Position numbers and translations under genes: made by a program | Shown here: positions 1-11,231 of the stretch, piece after piece | Layout of the letters: each line of letters begins with the position of its first letter | Numbering within the stretch: position 1 is the first letter of the stretch | Assembly (NCBI GenBank): GCA_905147135.1 | Contig: LR990060.1 | Location: 10,494,001-10,558,000 of the forward strand | Direction: 5' to 3' | DNA length: 64,000 nt | Origin: Blastobasis lacticolella | Lineage: Eukaryota > Arthropoda > Insecta > Lepidoptera > Blastobasidae | Notes under the pieces: generated by a model | Told to the model about the DNA's origin: nothing | Databases searched by the model: none | Seen by the model: the letters and a program-made list of their open reading frames with translations, nothing else

Positions 1-44
1 CAAGAATGAAGCATTAGTAAATCACAAATCCGATTACGTTTGAA

Positions 45-178
45 ACTTTGTATTTATTTATTTAACAATTTATTGTACACAAGAAAATTAAAGAGATAGT
101 ACAAATTAGATATTAGACAATAGGCACTACTTATCTCTAAAAAGAAATCTCTTCCAGCAGGCCTGCAAAAAGATTGTA
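45..178 (-). mobile_element. Non-LTR retrotransposon 3' tail, family T
   Basis: On the minus strand this reads from a 'ctgctggaagaga' motif to an 'aataaattgttaaataaa' end, a polyadenylation-like signal followed by TAAA repeats. Only the 3' untranslated end is present, so the clade is uncertain (jockey or CR1 type likely). Other copies: 4908-5035, 7535-7665, 13878-13995, 53101-53225. Confidence 0.7.
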
Positions 179-1020
179 GATATTGATTTGGAGATATATT
201 CAGATGACATTAACTGGTGCATATCTAACTGTGGTAACTAACATTTTAATTAATTCTTATTTTCGTAGTATTAATTTTAATCTGTTATGTACGTATTAAC
301 AATAAAACATGTTAATAAAACCTGCGAAAAAACGGCAATTTCATAAGTAAAGACCTATAATTTCAGATCTTATAGCATGGTATGTTTATTTGGCGTTCCG
401 AAGGCGATGCTTCTTAAAGAATAAATATTTTTGCGTGCGTGGTATTTAGAGCATGTGATCTTCGTCCTACGTACGAAATAATTCGTGTTAATACGAAATA
501 CTGTAAAACATACATTGTTCGCATTCTTTCCACTGTGCGTTCTTTCCTCTTTTTGTAAAGTTGTTTCAATATTGTGACTGAACTGCTAACATTTTACATG
601 TAATGTTTAAACTGAAGACAATATTTATTTACAGACAAACTAACTTTACATACAAAAATGTATCAAAATTAGCAGGTTTTCGCACGCTCGCATCGCTTCG
701 CATTCCAAAACGCTTGATACGACTTTGACTCTTATTCTACGAGCAACGCGTTCCATTTTGGTCTGTCATTGTAAATAATCAAAAGACTAACAAACTACAT
801 GCCCTTAATCTTGACGGATTATACAAAACTGTGACAGGGCTCAGCAAACGGGTCTTTATTCGACAGCATTATCCCCGGAATAGATAAAATACATCAGGGC
901 CATACCTAATTATTATAAAAGTCAAGTCAAACTTTATCGTTATTGGAAGAGAGGATGTTGGTAGATATTCCGTAACTCAAAACTGTCGTTATTCTACGGA
1001 GCTTATATAGGAGCGTATAA

Positions 1021-1386
1021 GAGCGTCGGTGACCGAGTGGTAATTGTATCCGACTCGCAAGCGAGAAGTCCTGGGTTCGAATCCCACTGCGACCATGTAT
1101 CAATGACTCTTTTCTAAGTTACGTACATTAGTTGTATACTAACCAATGCACTTACGGTGAGAGAAAACATTGTGATGAAACCTGCACATTCAGGTGACTG
1201 AAAGTGTAACCATGATTCAATCTGGTCAGGTTCCCCTGGTAGCAGGGTCACGGAGGTCAGATGCTAGTCGTTCCACTGTAATTACCTGATCTGCCAAATC
1301 ACGAATCATGATCCAAGCGGACACGGGTCCTCGTGCGCGTGCTCGAGCACAACCGGAACATTAACGCCAAGATTATTATTTTATTA
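1021..1386 (+). mobile_element. SINE-A, near full length
   Basis: tRNA-derived SINE. The head has an A-box-like 'gaccgagtggtaa' and a B box 'gggttcgaatccc', resembling Ser/Leu-type tRNAs. A conserved ~250-base body follows, and the 3' end carries 'acattaacgccaag' then ATT repeats. It sits at the same place in the duplicated block (8707-9072), so it was inserted before the duplication. Pol III promoter boxes are visible; this is not a working tRNA gene. Confidence 0.88.
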
Positions 1387-1394
1387 TCTCCGGA

Positions 1395-1640
1395 ACGCGT
1401 AAAATATTCGTACCCTATTATTATGAACAAGTGGACCCGGTGCGATTTCGTTTGCGTACACCTACTTTACCCCTACTCACTCTTTTTTTTCTTGCTTATA
1501 AACCGTCCTCATGAATCACTCTATCTATTGTTAAAACCTGCATTAAAATCCGTTGCGTAGTTTAAAAGATCTAAGCGTACATACTCGTAGGGACAGACTG
1601 CGGAAAGCGACTTTGTTTTATACTATGTATTTATATATAG
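1395..1640 (+). repeat. Repeat P
   Basis: Dispersed repeat ending 'gttttatactatgta', preceded by a phrase reading 'atccgttgcgta'. Copies at 9078-9325, 20610-20930, 41785-42000, 63550-63625 and, inverted, 21555-21750. It belongs to a type common in lepidopteran genomes; the class is not determinable here (Helitron-like is possible). Confidence 0.65.
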
Positions 1641-1659
1641 AAGTATTTTAAATAGTATT

Positions 1660-1890
1660 ATGTTTCTGCCGGTGAGTAAGGTTTCCAGTGCTCCATGGGG
1701 TGGGGATTTGGGGAACCGTAGCTTTGGCAGTGGTGTGGCATTTGTCTTTTTGCTGCCAGAGCAACGTGTTATAGAGGTGGGCAACGCATTGGCGATACTC
1801 TTGGTGTTGCTAATATCAATAGGCATTGGTGACCACTTTCCATCAGGTGGCCCGCTTGCCTGTTTGGCAACCGTATGACATAAAAAAAAA
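1660..1890 (+). mobile_element. Jockey-superfamily RT tail (5'-truncated)
   Basis: The end 'ccactttccatcaggtggcc' followed by an A run is the short 3' UTR of a jockey-type element. Better-kept copies (22280-22440, 52670-52828) show it follows a reverse-transcriptase C-terminus ending GVADVHRRR. The 5' part matches the minus strand at 31946-32160. The 72-aa open frame across it is in the wrong frame and is not a gene. Confidence 0.7.
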
Positions 1891-2181
1891 TCTCTGTAAC
1901 AAAGTTAATCGTTATCGGCAGAGGCGACGTTGGTGGATACTTCATAACCCAGAACTGTCGTTATTCGCCGCATTATTTTCGGAGCTTATAAACTTGCCAA
2001 TTTTTAATGGACAAAGCGTGTAGTATAAATATGTGTATGTGTACTATAAATATGGCAAGCCTACTGCCATGACTCATGCATGTAATTTCTGTCTACATAA
2101 TCCTTGGTAAGGACACGACAATGCAATTTATCAAGTACCCTGTCAAGCAGGAGTCCGGCTTGTTGAATAGCGTCGTAAATA

Positions 2182-2290
2182 ATAATAATAAATATGCATG
2201 GACAAATTCACACAGCGTCTTCTAGCCCCAAAGTAAGCAAAGCTTGTGTTATGGGTGTTATATAACTGATAAACTACTTATACATATATA
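2182..2290 (-). mobile_element. SINE-B 3' fragment
   Basis: Contains the SINE-B end ('tagccccaaagtaagcaaag', inverted) without the tRNA head. The same truncated piece is in copy 2 at 9857-9950, so it predates the duplication. Confidence 0.8.
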
Positions 2291-2479
2291 CAGATACAAG
2301 TAAGGAATCAGTGCAGAACCTTGTGGAACACCTGCAATATTTGGTTAAGGATTAGTACGGCCTACGACGGTTTCGACAAAGTGTTGCCGTTTCCCCAGTG
2401 TCGATGACTATAATTAACTGTTTACTATAATCTCCGGCTTACATTATCTATTTAAATCGGATTACACAATGTGTTAGCT

Positions 2480-2600
2480 CGCATCTCGTTAAGTGTGTCT
2501 CCTAAGATCGTTGGCGAAGCGAGGTAGACTAAGTTCTTTGCTGGGGCTCTTGAGACTGGTTGATCATTCTCGGGAGTGGATTGACACCCCGTGGCGTTAT
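2480..2600 (+). repeat. Block shared with the foldback element
   Basis: A phrase near 'cgttggcgaagcgaggt' is shared with 10140-10260 and with the inner arms of the foldback element at 55480-55540 and 56030-56090. It is probably a remnant of that family. Confidence 0.5.
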
Positions 2601-2697
2601 ATTATGCTATACTATTAAAGACAGAGGACTTGTTATAATAAGTTCTTCTACAGCCATCAATATTTTGATACAACCAACGAGGCACTTACATCGAAAG

Positions 2698-2786
2698 TTC
2701 ATAACAGTCCACCATTGGACTTGAGCCTCCTCCACAGAGGAGGGCGTTGCCATTATCTCCACGCTTTGAAGGCGAGTTGGAGAGTG
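2698..2786 (+). repeat. Repeat Q, 5' part
   Basis: Starts 'cataacagtccaccattgga'. Fuller copies lie at 6728-6962 and 17956-18208. Minus-strand translation of several copies gives a shared EALSPAVDCYGL-like string, but the frame is short and no function is claimed. Confidence 0.6.
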
Positions 2787-2850
2787 CAGTGGTGCAATAA
2801 GCTATTCAACAAATATAGCTCCTTTCCCATCAAACTACAGAAGTTTGAAT

Positions 2851-3542
2851 GCTTGCCACGCATGTACTTCAAAGCAAAGCATTCGTCTCATCATCTCAAT
2901 ACAGCCTTTTTTCTTTTAACCTTTTCCTGCTCTTTGTGTCTATTCAATCGACAAAGAAGAAAAGTATGGATGAAGAAATACGTATTTCATCTATCACACA
3001 GCCTTGTATGCCAATAATATTAATAACACGTTGCCTTCGCGGCAAATACCTTTGTATTTATTCACGAGTGCGATAGATAAGTATGCCGTTCTACGAACTG
3101 AACAAGCCGTGCATTGATATTAGACATAGACATAGGCATGATTGAATTTGACATCACAAAAATCCATAAGCGTTTACATATATATTGAGCGCTAACTGTA
3201 ACTACGGATTCTTCGGTTGTCAAAGGCATTGTTAAATTCATACAGGATATAGCCTGCAATAGGTGGGAAAAATTCGCTAACACACATTACACGGACTCAG
3301 AGAAAAAATTGAATCAGTCGCCCTTTTAAGCTAATGTATACTCTAAAGGCAAAGTAACCCGCTTCGATAGATATCGGCGATAAACAATATACAATCAGAG
3401 TGAATAGACCCCTAGTGTCTCAGCTGGAGCTTCACAATAAAACTCGTAGACTTCAATTTAGAATATAATGGTAAAAACTTAATTGACAATGTTATTTCGA
3501 CGACGGCTGATGCAAAAGTGTTTTTGTTGATGCAAAAGTGGT
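2851..3542. other. Unannotated stretch
   Basis: No coding signal, recognisable repeat or RNA was seen. A 'gttgatgcaaaagtg'-like direct repeat lies near 3508-3540. Short frames here have no family features. Confidence 0.5.
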
Positions 3543-4447
3543 CAATAAAGAAGTAGGCATGAGTTCGTTATATAAAAACGTATCTGAAATCGGTTATGAC
3601 ATTCATACCATAACATATCGATTTCCCGTATTCGGATATCGGTTTTGGCAAAAACGTAAATCTCAATACTAGGAAAATCCGACCTATAACTCTCCAAACG
3701 GACGGAGCGAATTTCTTGCGGCCGCCAATGCAGGATTGGTTATTTATTGTTTTAAGGAGTTTTGATGTTAATGTGTACATCAATAGGGTTAAAATAATGT
3801 TACGTAATTTTTTGTACAAGTTTTTGGGTTTGATTTGAATGCATTTGACCTTGATTTCGTTGGCGTTGGCGGCAACGACGGGTGTAGGCCGCAAAAAAAA
3901 TTAATTATAACAAAAACAATTACGAGTACGCGCGTTCAATAGTTGTGCATTTCTTTTGAAGATATTCTTTATTAAGTTGGTGGCTGATTAGTTATTATAA
4001 GTGCACAGTTATTACGACTTAAAGTTAAGTGTTAGTGAGTATATCAGTTTTAATTAGATATCGAACAAGACATTTAGTGTTAACTTATGTACATATTTTT
4101 TTATTCATTTTAAATGCGCCAGAAAAGTTGAAAAAATTTATATTTTTCTACATTTCTATAAACAGCTTTTCTACTAGTCCTAAGCCTAGTAAAGCATGAA
4201 GGGAATTCGTAATATTTGACGAATAAAAAGTTATAACAAAGTGTTATGTGTGAAATTCAGATATCCTATCGATGTACATAAAACTATCATTCGCTAAAAT
4301 GCGTAGCGCTTGCGTTTGGAGATCGTTTGGCACTTCCTTACTTTGAAATCGATATCTGAAAACGGTTTTCGAAATCGATATGAAAACTTCGAAATCAGTT
4401 ACGTATCGGTTTTCGTTAAAAACGGAAAACGCCCATGCCTATTAAGA
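3543..4447. mobile_element. M13: long-inverted-repeat element, probably non-autonomous
   Basis: About 3543-3715 and the reverse complement of 4298-4447 align, both reading inward from 'aagaagta' and 'aggcatg' near the ends and sharing 'atatcgattt' and 'ctccaaacg' blocks. The ~600-base interior has no transposase frame. The arms are diverged, so edges are approximate. Confidence 0.5.
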
Positions 4448-4796
4448 AGTACAGAGTTCCTTAAAACATTTAACAGGCAAAAACGCAGAGCGTTGCTGTT
4501 TCGCATGAGAATACGTAAGGCGGATCACGGCGGAACACCTAGCATACATTAACTGTACAATAAGGGTCAGTTCTCTCTGCAGCTGACTGTACATCAGCCT
4601 GTACTAACTCTCGGAACAATGCACACGAGGTTAATTTACTGATCATAAATCCTGAGATGGAGGCTCGAAGATGTTTGCTAAAAAAATTAATGGAAGAACC
4701 CCTGTAGGATTTCCAAAGTGTGCGCCGTGGAGAGGAAGGGGTGCTGTGAGGCGCACCCGTCTTCTCGTCTCGAAACTAAACTTAGATTGTACATAT

Positions 4797-4838
4797 TAAA
4801 TCATCATCATCATCATATCAGCCGTAAGATGCCCACTG
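4797..4838 (-). mobile_element. RTE-A 3' end, very short
   Basis: The minus strand gives 'gcagtgggcatctta' then 'ctgatatgatgatgatgatg', the terminal bases of RTE-A with its TGA-repeat tail. It is a heavily 5'-truncated insertion. Confidence 0.7.
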
Positions 4839-4907
4839 CTGACGTGACTCTGTTATCAGGAGAAACTTTTAGAATTTTCGCTTATATTTTTATTTTTGGG
4901 AAAAGTG

Positions 4908-5035
4908 TTTATTTATTTATTTAACAATTTATTGCACACAATAAAGAAATACAGAGATATAACATAGATATAACTGACACAACAGGCACTATTTATTTCT
5001 AAAAGAAATTTCTTCCAGCAGGCCTACAGAAAGGA
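4908..5035 (-). mobile_element. Tail T copy
   Basis: Diverged copy of the 45-178 tail, with 'cttccagcaggcctac' at its inner end and TTTA repeats at the outer end. Confidence 0.7.
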
Positions 5036-5057
5036 AATGTTATTCTACAGAATATAA

Positions 5058-5388
5058 TAATAATAATAATCTTGGAGTTAATGTTCCGGATGTTCTCTCG
5101 CGCACGAACGCCGGGCCTTGTCCATGATTCAAGATTTGTCAGGTTAGCTAATTACAGTGGAGCGACTGCCAACTGACCTCCGTGACCCTGCTACCAGGGG
5201 AACCTGACCAGATAGAATCATGGTTACACATTCAGTCGCCTGATAGAGCAGGATTCATCATGATGTTTTCCTTCACTGTAAGAGCATCTGTTATCATTCA
5301 ACTGTACATAATTCAGAAAAGAGTCATTGGTACATGCCCGTAGCGGTATTTGAAGTCGGTATCTCTCGCTTACGAGTGTCCACCTTAA
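5058..5388 (-). mobile_element. SINE-A, eroded head
   Basis: Body and tail match SINE-A in inverted orientation. The head is recognisable only up to the 'ctctcgcttacgagtg' region, and the B box is mutated. Confidence 0.8.
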
Positions 5389-5598
5389 CCTGTCATCCAT
5401 TGACGCTCCACTCAGTCCCTTATTACAAGATATTTGCGTGCATCAAGTCATATTATTATAGGTCGTCCCTTTTCATAGCCCAACAAGCCCACGTCCCGAC
5501 AACGAAGGACAAAGGTCGTATTTACCCAAACTATAATTTGGGGCAAATTGGACATCATAGCTTGGACAGTCCCTATATGAATAGAATAGTTATTCTTA

Positions 5599-5772
5599 GG
5601 GCCGATTGTTCAATCCTCAGATAAAATATATCAGTCTGATAAGTTATTATGCGACTAAAATAAAAACGTACCTATCTTCATGTATAAGTGAAGGATAAGT
5701 GTTTGTTTTAATTTGGCAGTATATTATTTTATTAGACAGATAAATGTTATCTGAGGATTGAAAAATCGGCCC
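5599..5772. mobile_element. M1: 174-bp MITE with TTA target duplication
   Basis: Terminal inverted repeats begin GGGCCGATT and extend about 28 bases through 'tcaatcctcagata'. TTA flanks both sides (5596-5598 and 5773-5775). A three-base TWA duplication is typical of PIF/Harbinger elements; no transposase is present. Confidence 0.82.
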
Positions 5773-5852
5773 TTAGTCAGTAATTATTAATAAAAAAAAG
5801 TCATTATGATAATTTCATAAAATGTGTTTTTGTCATTGATTACGCTAGTATA

Positions 5853-6092
5853 CCGTGTGAGGCCTACAACCGATGCTAATATTAAAAACAGAGGCACCAT
5901 AGGTCACTAGTAATTGAATCATGGACCCAACTAATTAAAATCATAATTTAACCTTTTTTTTCTAACAAACTTAATCGTAAATTCAATGTAATGCAAACAA
6001 AACTTCCGCTCAACTCGATCTAGATCAAGGTCGAACATTAGACCTATAAAGCCTCCGTTTTTAATATTAGCCCCGGTTCTAGGCTCACACGG
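5853..6092. mobile_element. M2: 240-bp MITE with TA target duplication
   Basis: Termini begin CCGTGTGAG and share 'gctaatattaaaaac' inside. TA is present on both sides. The TA duplication suggests a Tc1/mariner-type mobiliser. Confidence 0.8.
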
Positions 6093-6727
6093 TACAGAAG
6101 TCTATGAAGTATTTGTATTGTAGTTATTTATATTCGTACTTTATTTACATTTACAGTAGGTACTTATATATTTTTTTATTTTCTAGATCACCATCTACAG
6201 TTTTTTTTCATCAAAATAATTTTTATAAGATAACAAAACTTAACTAACTAAAAAAAAAGGTTAATCTTTAACAAAATTTATCTGAAACTAAAAAGAATAT
6301 TAGATTTTAGATAAGTACCGCTTTTTCGATGCTCTTCAACAGCGACATCCAACGCGTCTTCAAAGCAATTATTATGAAAAACCCTTCAGACAAGGACTCT
6401 CTCATCTAGTTAAGGACAGTCAAGCACAATCTATGGCGACAGGATACTCGAAATACATGCAAAACAGTTTTTTCTGACCCTTACACTAACAATAATAAGG
6501 CCCAATTTACCTTAACCCCCAAATCCGCCCTGTATCGATCCCCTAATATCCGGGACATGTTGTCGCAATTTGTAACGTTATCTTCACGAGTGAGGCTCCA
6601 AATTGTTCCAGTATTAGCGAATGTAAAAATCGTCTGTTTATTTTGGGCAGATACCTATTGGTAGCTTTTAAACTGGTTTTACTACGGGGTTTCTTTGTGG
6701 TTTTGTGCAAGTATGGGTTTTTCGTTT
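6093..6727. other. Unannotated AT-rich stretch
   Basis: Only AT-rich, low-complexity-leaning sequence was seen. The minus-strand frame that reaches into repeat Q is not gene-like. Confidence 0.45.
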
Positions 6728-6962
6728 GATACAGCCCATAACAGTCCACTGCAGGACTAAGGGCCTCTCCCACGAAAGGGAAGGTTATTGCCATAATCTC
6801 CAAGCTCGGCAGGCGGGTTGGAGATCGCAGTTTAAAAATTTAACAATGATAAATGCTGCTGCCCATTTTCCAACCTACGGAGACTCAAGATCTTTTACCT
6901 CGAAAACCACACGAGTGTAAGGGGTTGGTGCTATTCTACTCTGCTGGACACCACACGGCCAA
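6728..6962 (+). repeat. Repeat Q, long copy
   Basis: Runs from 'cataacagtccactgcagga' to 'caccacacggcc'. The best partner is 17956-18208. Confidence 0.7.
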
Positions 6963-7037
6963 GTATGGGTACTAGAAACGAATGTGAACGAATATAGTTG
7001 GTTGTATTTCACATACATTCATATATATACATTTTAT

Positions 7038-7335
7038 CAGGTGGTAGGGCTCTGTCAAGCCTGAGGAGCCCGCCTGGGTGAGTACCACCGCTTTATCTAT
7101 TTCTGCCGACAAGCAACAATGCTTGCATTGTTGTATTCCGGTTTAAAGGATGATGCATGAGGCATCATATTAGTCCTTACAGTGACAACGCAACTGCAGT
7201 TTTGCATTTTCATTACCTGCAACCTAAATGTAAGAATCGTAGATGTTATGGGCGACAGCCCCATCTTTAGATTACCACTTACCATCATCAGCAGGAGCTC
7301 GCTAGTTACTGAGTAGCTTAAAAAAAACATAAAGC
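7038..7335 (+). mobile_element. BMC1-like (jockey clade) 3' UTR
   Basis: The layout 'ggtggtaggg'...'tatttctgccg'...'caatgcttgcattgttgt'...A run resembles, from memory, the 3' end of Bombyx BMC1-type elements. Minus-strand partners lie at 35696-35830, 44738-44935 and 53405-53625. A 133-aa minus-strand frame over it is antisense to the element. Confidence 0.6.
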
Positions 7336-7534
7336 TTACGCCTGTGTCCCACAGGTGGGGTAGGCAGAGACTATGTGCCGCCACTTTTCTCTGACACAAC
7401 TCCCTAGCGTCGCATATATCCACAACTCTTTTCATACTTTTATTCTTGCCTCTTCGGACCCCAGCTGTTTTGGGAACATTACTGATTGAAGCAAGCAAGA
7501 ATGAAGCATTAGTAAATCACAAATCCGATTACGT

Positions 7535-7665
7535 TTGTATTAATTTATTTAACAATTTATTGTACACAAGAAAACTAAAGAGATAGTACAAATTAGATAT
7601 TAGACAACAGGCACTACTTATCTCTAAAAAGAAATCTCTTCCAGCAGGCCTACAAAAAGATAGTA
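7535..7665 (-). mobile_element. Tail T in copy 2
   Basis: Counterpart of 45-178, nearly identical. Confidence 0.75.
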
Positions 7666-8706
7666 GATATTGATTTGGAGATATAATCAGATGACATTAA
7701 GCTAACTGGTGCATATCTAACTGTGGTAACTAACATTTTCATTAAATTACCTAGGCAAACTGACGACAAATGTAAAGTACTTACTGGCATCTGACTATAC
7801 CCTTATTTTCGTAGTATTAATTTTAATCTGTTATGTACGTATTAACAATAAAACATGTTAATAAAACCTGCGAAACAATTTCATAAGTAAAGATGACTAT
7901 AATTTTAGATCTTATAGCATGGCATGTTTATTAGGCGTTCAGAAGACGATGCTTCTTAAAGAATAAATATTTTTGCGTGCGTGGTATTCAGAGCATGGGA
8001 TCTTCGTCCTACGTACGAAAAATTTCGTGTGAATACGAAATTCTATAAAACTTTCCACTGTACGACAACTTAAGGTCAGGTATCCCAGAATTTGAGTTTT
8101 CAATCCGATACATAGAAAATATGGCTTAAAAATTAAAAAAAAAAATGCATTATCCAGTTTAGGCAAAATCGTATTCTGTTACAAGATTTTATAAAATTCA
8201 CTCCACAGAAAAAAGCCCTAAGTTACCTCTTTTTGTAAAGTTGTTTCAATATTATGACTGAACTGCTAACATTTTACATTTAATGTTTGTACTCGTTTAA
8301 TGTTTGAACTGAAGACAATATTTAACAAACTAACTTTAGATACAAAAATGCATCAAAATTAGCAGGCGAAAACCTGCTGCAGGCACGCATCGCTTCGCGT
8401 TCCAAAACGCTTGATACGACTATGACTCTTATTCTACGAGCAACGCGTTCTAGTTTGGTCTGTCAGTCTAAAAAACAAAAGACTAACAAACTACCATCCC
8501 CCTTAATCTTGACGGATTATACAAAACTGTGACAGGACTCAGCAAACGGGTCTTTATCCGACAGCATTATCCCCGGAATGGGTAAAATACATCAGGGCCA
8601 TACCTAATTATTATAAAAGTCAAGTCAAAGTTTATCGTTATTGGAAGAGAGGACGTTGGTAGATATTCCGTAACTCAAAACTGTCGTTATTCTACGGAGC
8701 TTATAA

Positions 8707-9072
8707 GAGCTCGGTGGCCGGGTGGTAATTGTATCCGACTCGCAAACGAGAAGTCCTGGGTTCGAATCCCACTGCGACCACGTACCAATGACTCTTTTCT
8801 GAGTTACGTACATTAGTTTTATACTAACCAATGCACTTACGGTGAGGGAAAACATCGTGATGAAGCCTGCACATTCAGGTGACTGAAAGTGTAACCATGA
8901 TCCAATCTGGTCAGGTTCCCCTGGTTGCAGGGTCACGGAGGTCAGATGCTAGTCGCTCCACTGTAATTACCTGATTTTCCAAATCCCGAATCATGATCAA
9001 GGCGGACCAGGACCCTCGTGCGTGTGCTCGAGCACAACGGGAACATTAACGCCAAGATTATTATTTTATTAT
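8707..9072 (+). mobile_element. SINE-A in copy 2
   Basis: Counterpart of 1021-1386, with head 'ggtggccgggtggtaa', B box 'gggttcgaatccc' and an ATT-rich tail. The 103-aa minus-strand frame here is a chance frame in the SINE. Confidence 0.88.
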
Positions 9073-9077
9073 CTTCG

Positions 9078-9325
9078 GAACGCGTAAAATATTCGTACCC
9101 TATTATTATGAACAAGTGGACCCGGTGCGATTTCGTTTGCGTACACCTACTTTACCCCTACTCTCTTTTTTTTTTCTAGCTTATAAACCGTCCTCATGAA
9201 TCACTCTATCTATTGTTAAAACCCGCATTAAAATCCGTTGCGTTGTTTAAAAGATCTAAGCATGCACATATACATAGGGACAGACTGCGGGAAGCGACTT
9301 TGTTTTATACTATGTATTTATATAT
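9078..9325 (+). repeat. Repeat P in copy 2
   Basis: Counterpart of 1395-1640. Confidence 0.65.
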
Positions 9326-9347
9326 AGAAGTCCTTTAAATAATATTG

Positions 9348-9555
9348 TGTTTCTGCCGGTTAGTAAGATTTTCAGTGCTCCATGGGGTGGGGATTTGGGG
9401 AACCGTGGCTTTGGCAGTGGAGTGGCATTTGTATTTTTGCTGCCAGAGCAACGTGTCATAGAGGCGATACTCTTGGTGTTGCTAATATCAATAGGCAGTG
9501 GTGACCACTTTCCATCAGGTGGCCCGCTTGCCTGTTTGCCAATCGTATGACATAA
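9348..9555 (+). mobile_element. Jockey tail in copy 2
   Basis: Counterpart of 1660-1890, with a 21-base deletion near 9462. Confidence 0.7.
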
Positions 9556-9856
9556 AATAATAATTATAATAATAATCTCTGTAACAAAGTTGATCGTTAT
9601 CGGCAGAGGCGACGTTGGTGGATACTTCGTAACCCAGAACTGTCGTTATTCGCCGCATTATTTTCGGAGCTTATAAACTTGCCAATTTTTAATGGACAAA
9701 GCGTGTAGCACTACTATAAATATGGCAAACCTACATCCATGACTCATGCATGTAATTACTGGCTACATAATCCTTAATGTAAGGACACAACAATGCAATT
9801 TATCAAGTACCCTGTCAAGCAGGAGTCCGGCTTGTTGAATAGCGTCGGAAATAATA

Positions 9857-9950
9857 ATAATAAATATGCTTGGACAAATTCTCACAGCGTAAGCAAATCT
9901 TGTGTTATGGGTGTAAAATAACTGATAAACTACTTATACATATATACAGA
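9857..9950 (-). mobile_element. SINE-B 3' fragment in copy 2
   Basis: Counterpart of 2182-2290, with a further internal deletion that removes the 'tagcccc' block. Confidence 0.75.
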
Positions 9951-10265
9951 TGCAAGTAAGGACTCAGTGCAGAACCTTGTGGAACACCTACAATATTTGG
10001 ATAAGGATTAGTACGGCCTACGATGGTTTTGACAATGTGTTGCCGTTTTCCCAGTGTCGATGACTATCATTAACTGTTAACAACAATCTCCAGCTTACAT
10101 TATCTATTTACACCGGATTACACAATGAGATTACAGAATAATCGCTACTCGTTAAGTGTGTATCCTAAGGTCGTTAGCGAAGCGAGGTTAACCATGTTCT
10201 TTGGCTGGGGATCTTGAAACTGGTTGATCATTCTCGGGAGTGGATTGGCACCCCGAGTATATTAC

Positions 10266-10535
10266 ATAATAATTAATAATAAAATAATAAAAAATAATCG
10301 TGGACAAATTTACACAGCGCCATCTAGCCCCAAAGTAAGCAAAGCTTGTGTTATGGGTGCTAGATAACTGATAAACTACTTATATGGTTTTTTAAATACA
10401 TACTTATTATACATAGAACACCCAGACCCTAAACAGAAATTAAAATTCATCATTTTAATTTCTGCCCGGTCGGGAATTGAACTCGGGACCTCTTGCGTGG
10501 CAGACCGGTTGCCCACTGAACCACTCAGGTCGTCA
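10266..10535 (-). mobile_element. SINE-B, full length, with 8-bp target duplication
   Basis: Flanked by TATATTAC at 10258-10265 and 10536-10543. Copy 1 shows the empty site near 2600-2615. The head on the minus strand has 'tggttcagtgg' (A box) and 'gttcaattcccg' (B box); the distal end is an A-rich tail. Inserted after the block duplicated. Confidence 0.9.
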
Positions 10536-10721
10536 TATATTACTATACTATTAAATTCAGAGGACTTGTTATGATAAGTTCTTCTACAGCCATCAATATT
10601 TTGATACAACCAACGAGGCACTTACATCGAAAGTTCATAACAGTCCACCATTGGACTTGAGCCTCCTCCACAGAGGAGGGCGTTGCCATTATCTCCACGC
10701 TTTGAAGGCGAGTTGGAGAAT

Positions 10722-11163
10722 TTTTATTTTTATTTTTTTATACCACTAAGGTGGCAAACAAGCTTGCGACCTGCCTGATGGTAAGCAGTCACCGCAGCCA
10801 ATGGACGTTTGCAATACCAGGAGCATCGCCCACGCGTTGCCGACCCCGTAAAAACCCTTTAACCCGTTTCTTGAAGAACTCCATGTTGTAATCTCCAGGG
10901 AAAACCTCTCCAGGTAGTTCATTCTACAATCTTAGTGTGCGTGGAAGAAAGCTCCTTTGTAACCGCACAGTTCGCGACAAGTTTACTTTCAAGGTGTGAG
11001 GATGAACTCCATGTCGATGGCGAGCGGTGCTATGAAAGAATGTAGTTGTAGGCATCATGTCAAACAGTTCTTCAGAACAAACACCGTTGTACAAGCTGTA
11101 GAACACACAAAGGGAGGTGAAATCCCTCCGCTGACTTACCGGCTCAATACCACTTGTGAGCAT
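10722..11163 (-). pseudogene. Jockey-superfamily RT C-terminus and 3' tail
   Basis: The minus-strand frame reads RRDFTSLCVFY, then FHSTARHR, then SRTVRLQRSFLPRTLRL, then a stop where Trp is expected before NELPGEVFPG, then FKKRVKGFLRGRQRVGDAPG and a stop. This is the C-terminal end of a jockey/CR1-type reverse transcriptase, downstream of the catalytic core. A T-rich run at 10722-10738 is the inverted poly(A) tail. It is 5'-truncated and inserted in duplicated copy 2. Confidence 0.85.
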
Positions 11164-11231
11164 AGAATGCAGTGTTGAAATAAACTATTCCAAAAATATA
11201 GCTACTGTCGCCCACAATTCCCATCAAACTT

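Larger units (their letters stand above)
1..2850. repeat. Segmental duplication, copy 1
   Basis: This block matches 7497-11232 in the same order: tail T, unique sequence, SINE-A, repeat P, jockey tail, SINE-B fragment, a block shared with the foldback element, then repeat Q. The match begins at base 1, so the duplicated unit may extend left of the window. Copy 1 lacks about 50 bases found near 7745-7795 and about 160 found at 8062-8223, and lacks three insertions of copy 2 (SINE-B, jockey tail, RTE-A). Confidence 0.9.

Noticed and set aside
1021..1095. Possible tRNA genes (also at 8707, 32367, 44508, 54785)
   Set aside because: Each continues into a SINE body and tail, occurs many times, and lacks a proper acceptor stem.
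7097..7498. 133-aa minus-strand frame
   Set aside because: Antisense over a BMC1-like 3' UTR that recurs elsewhere.
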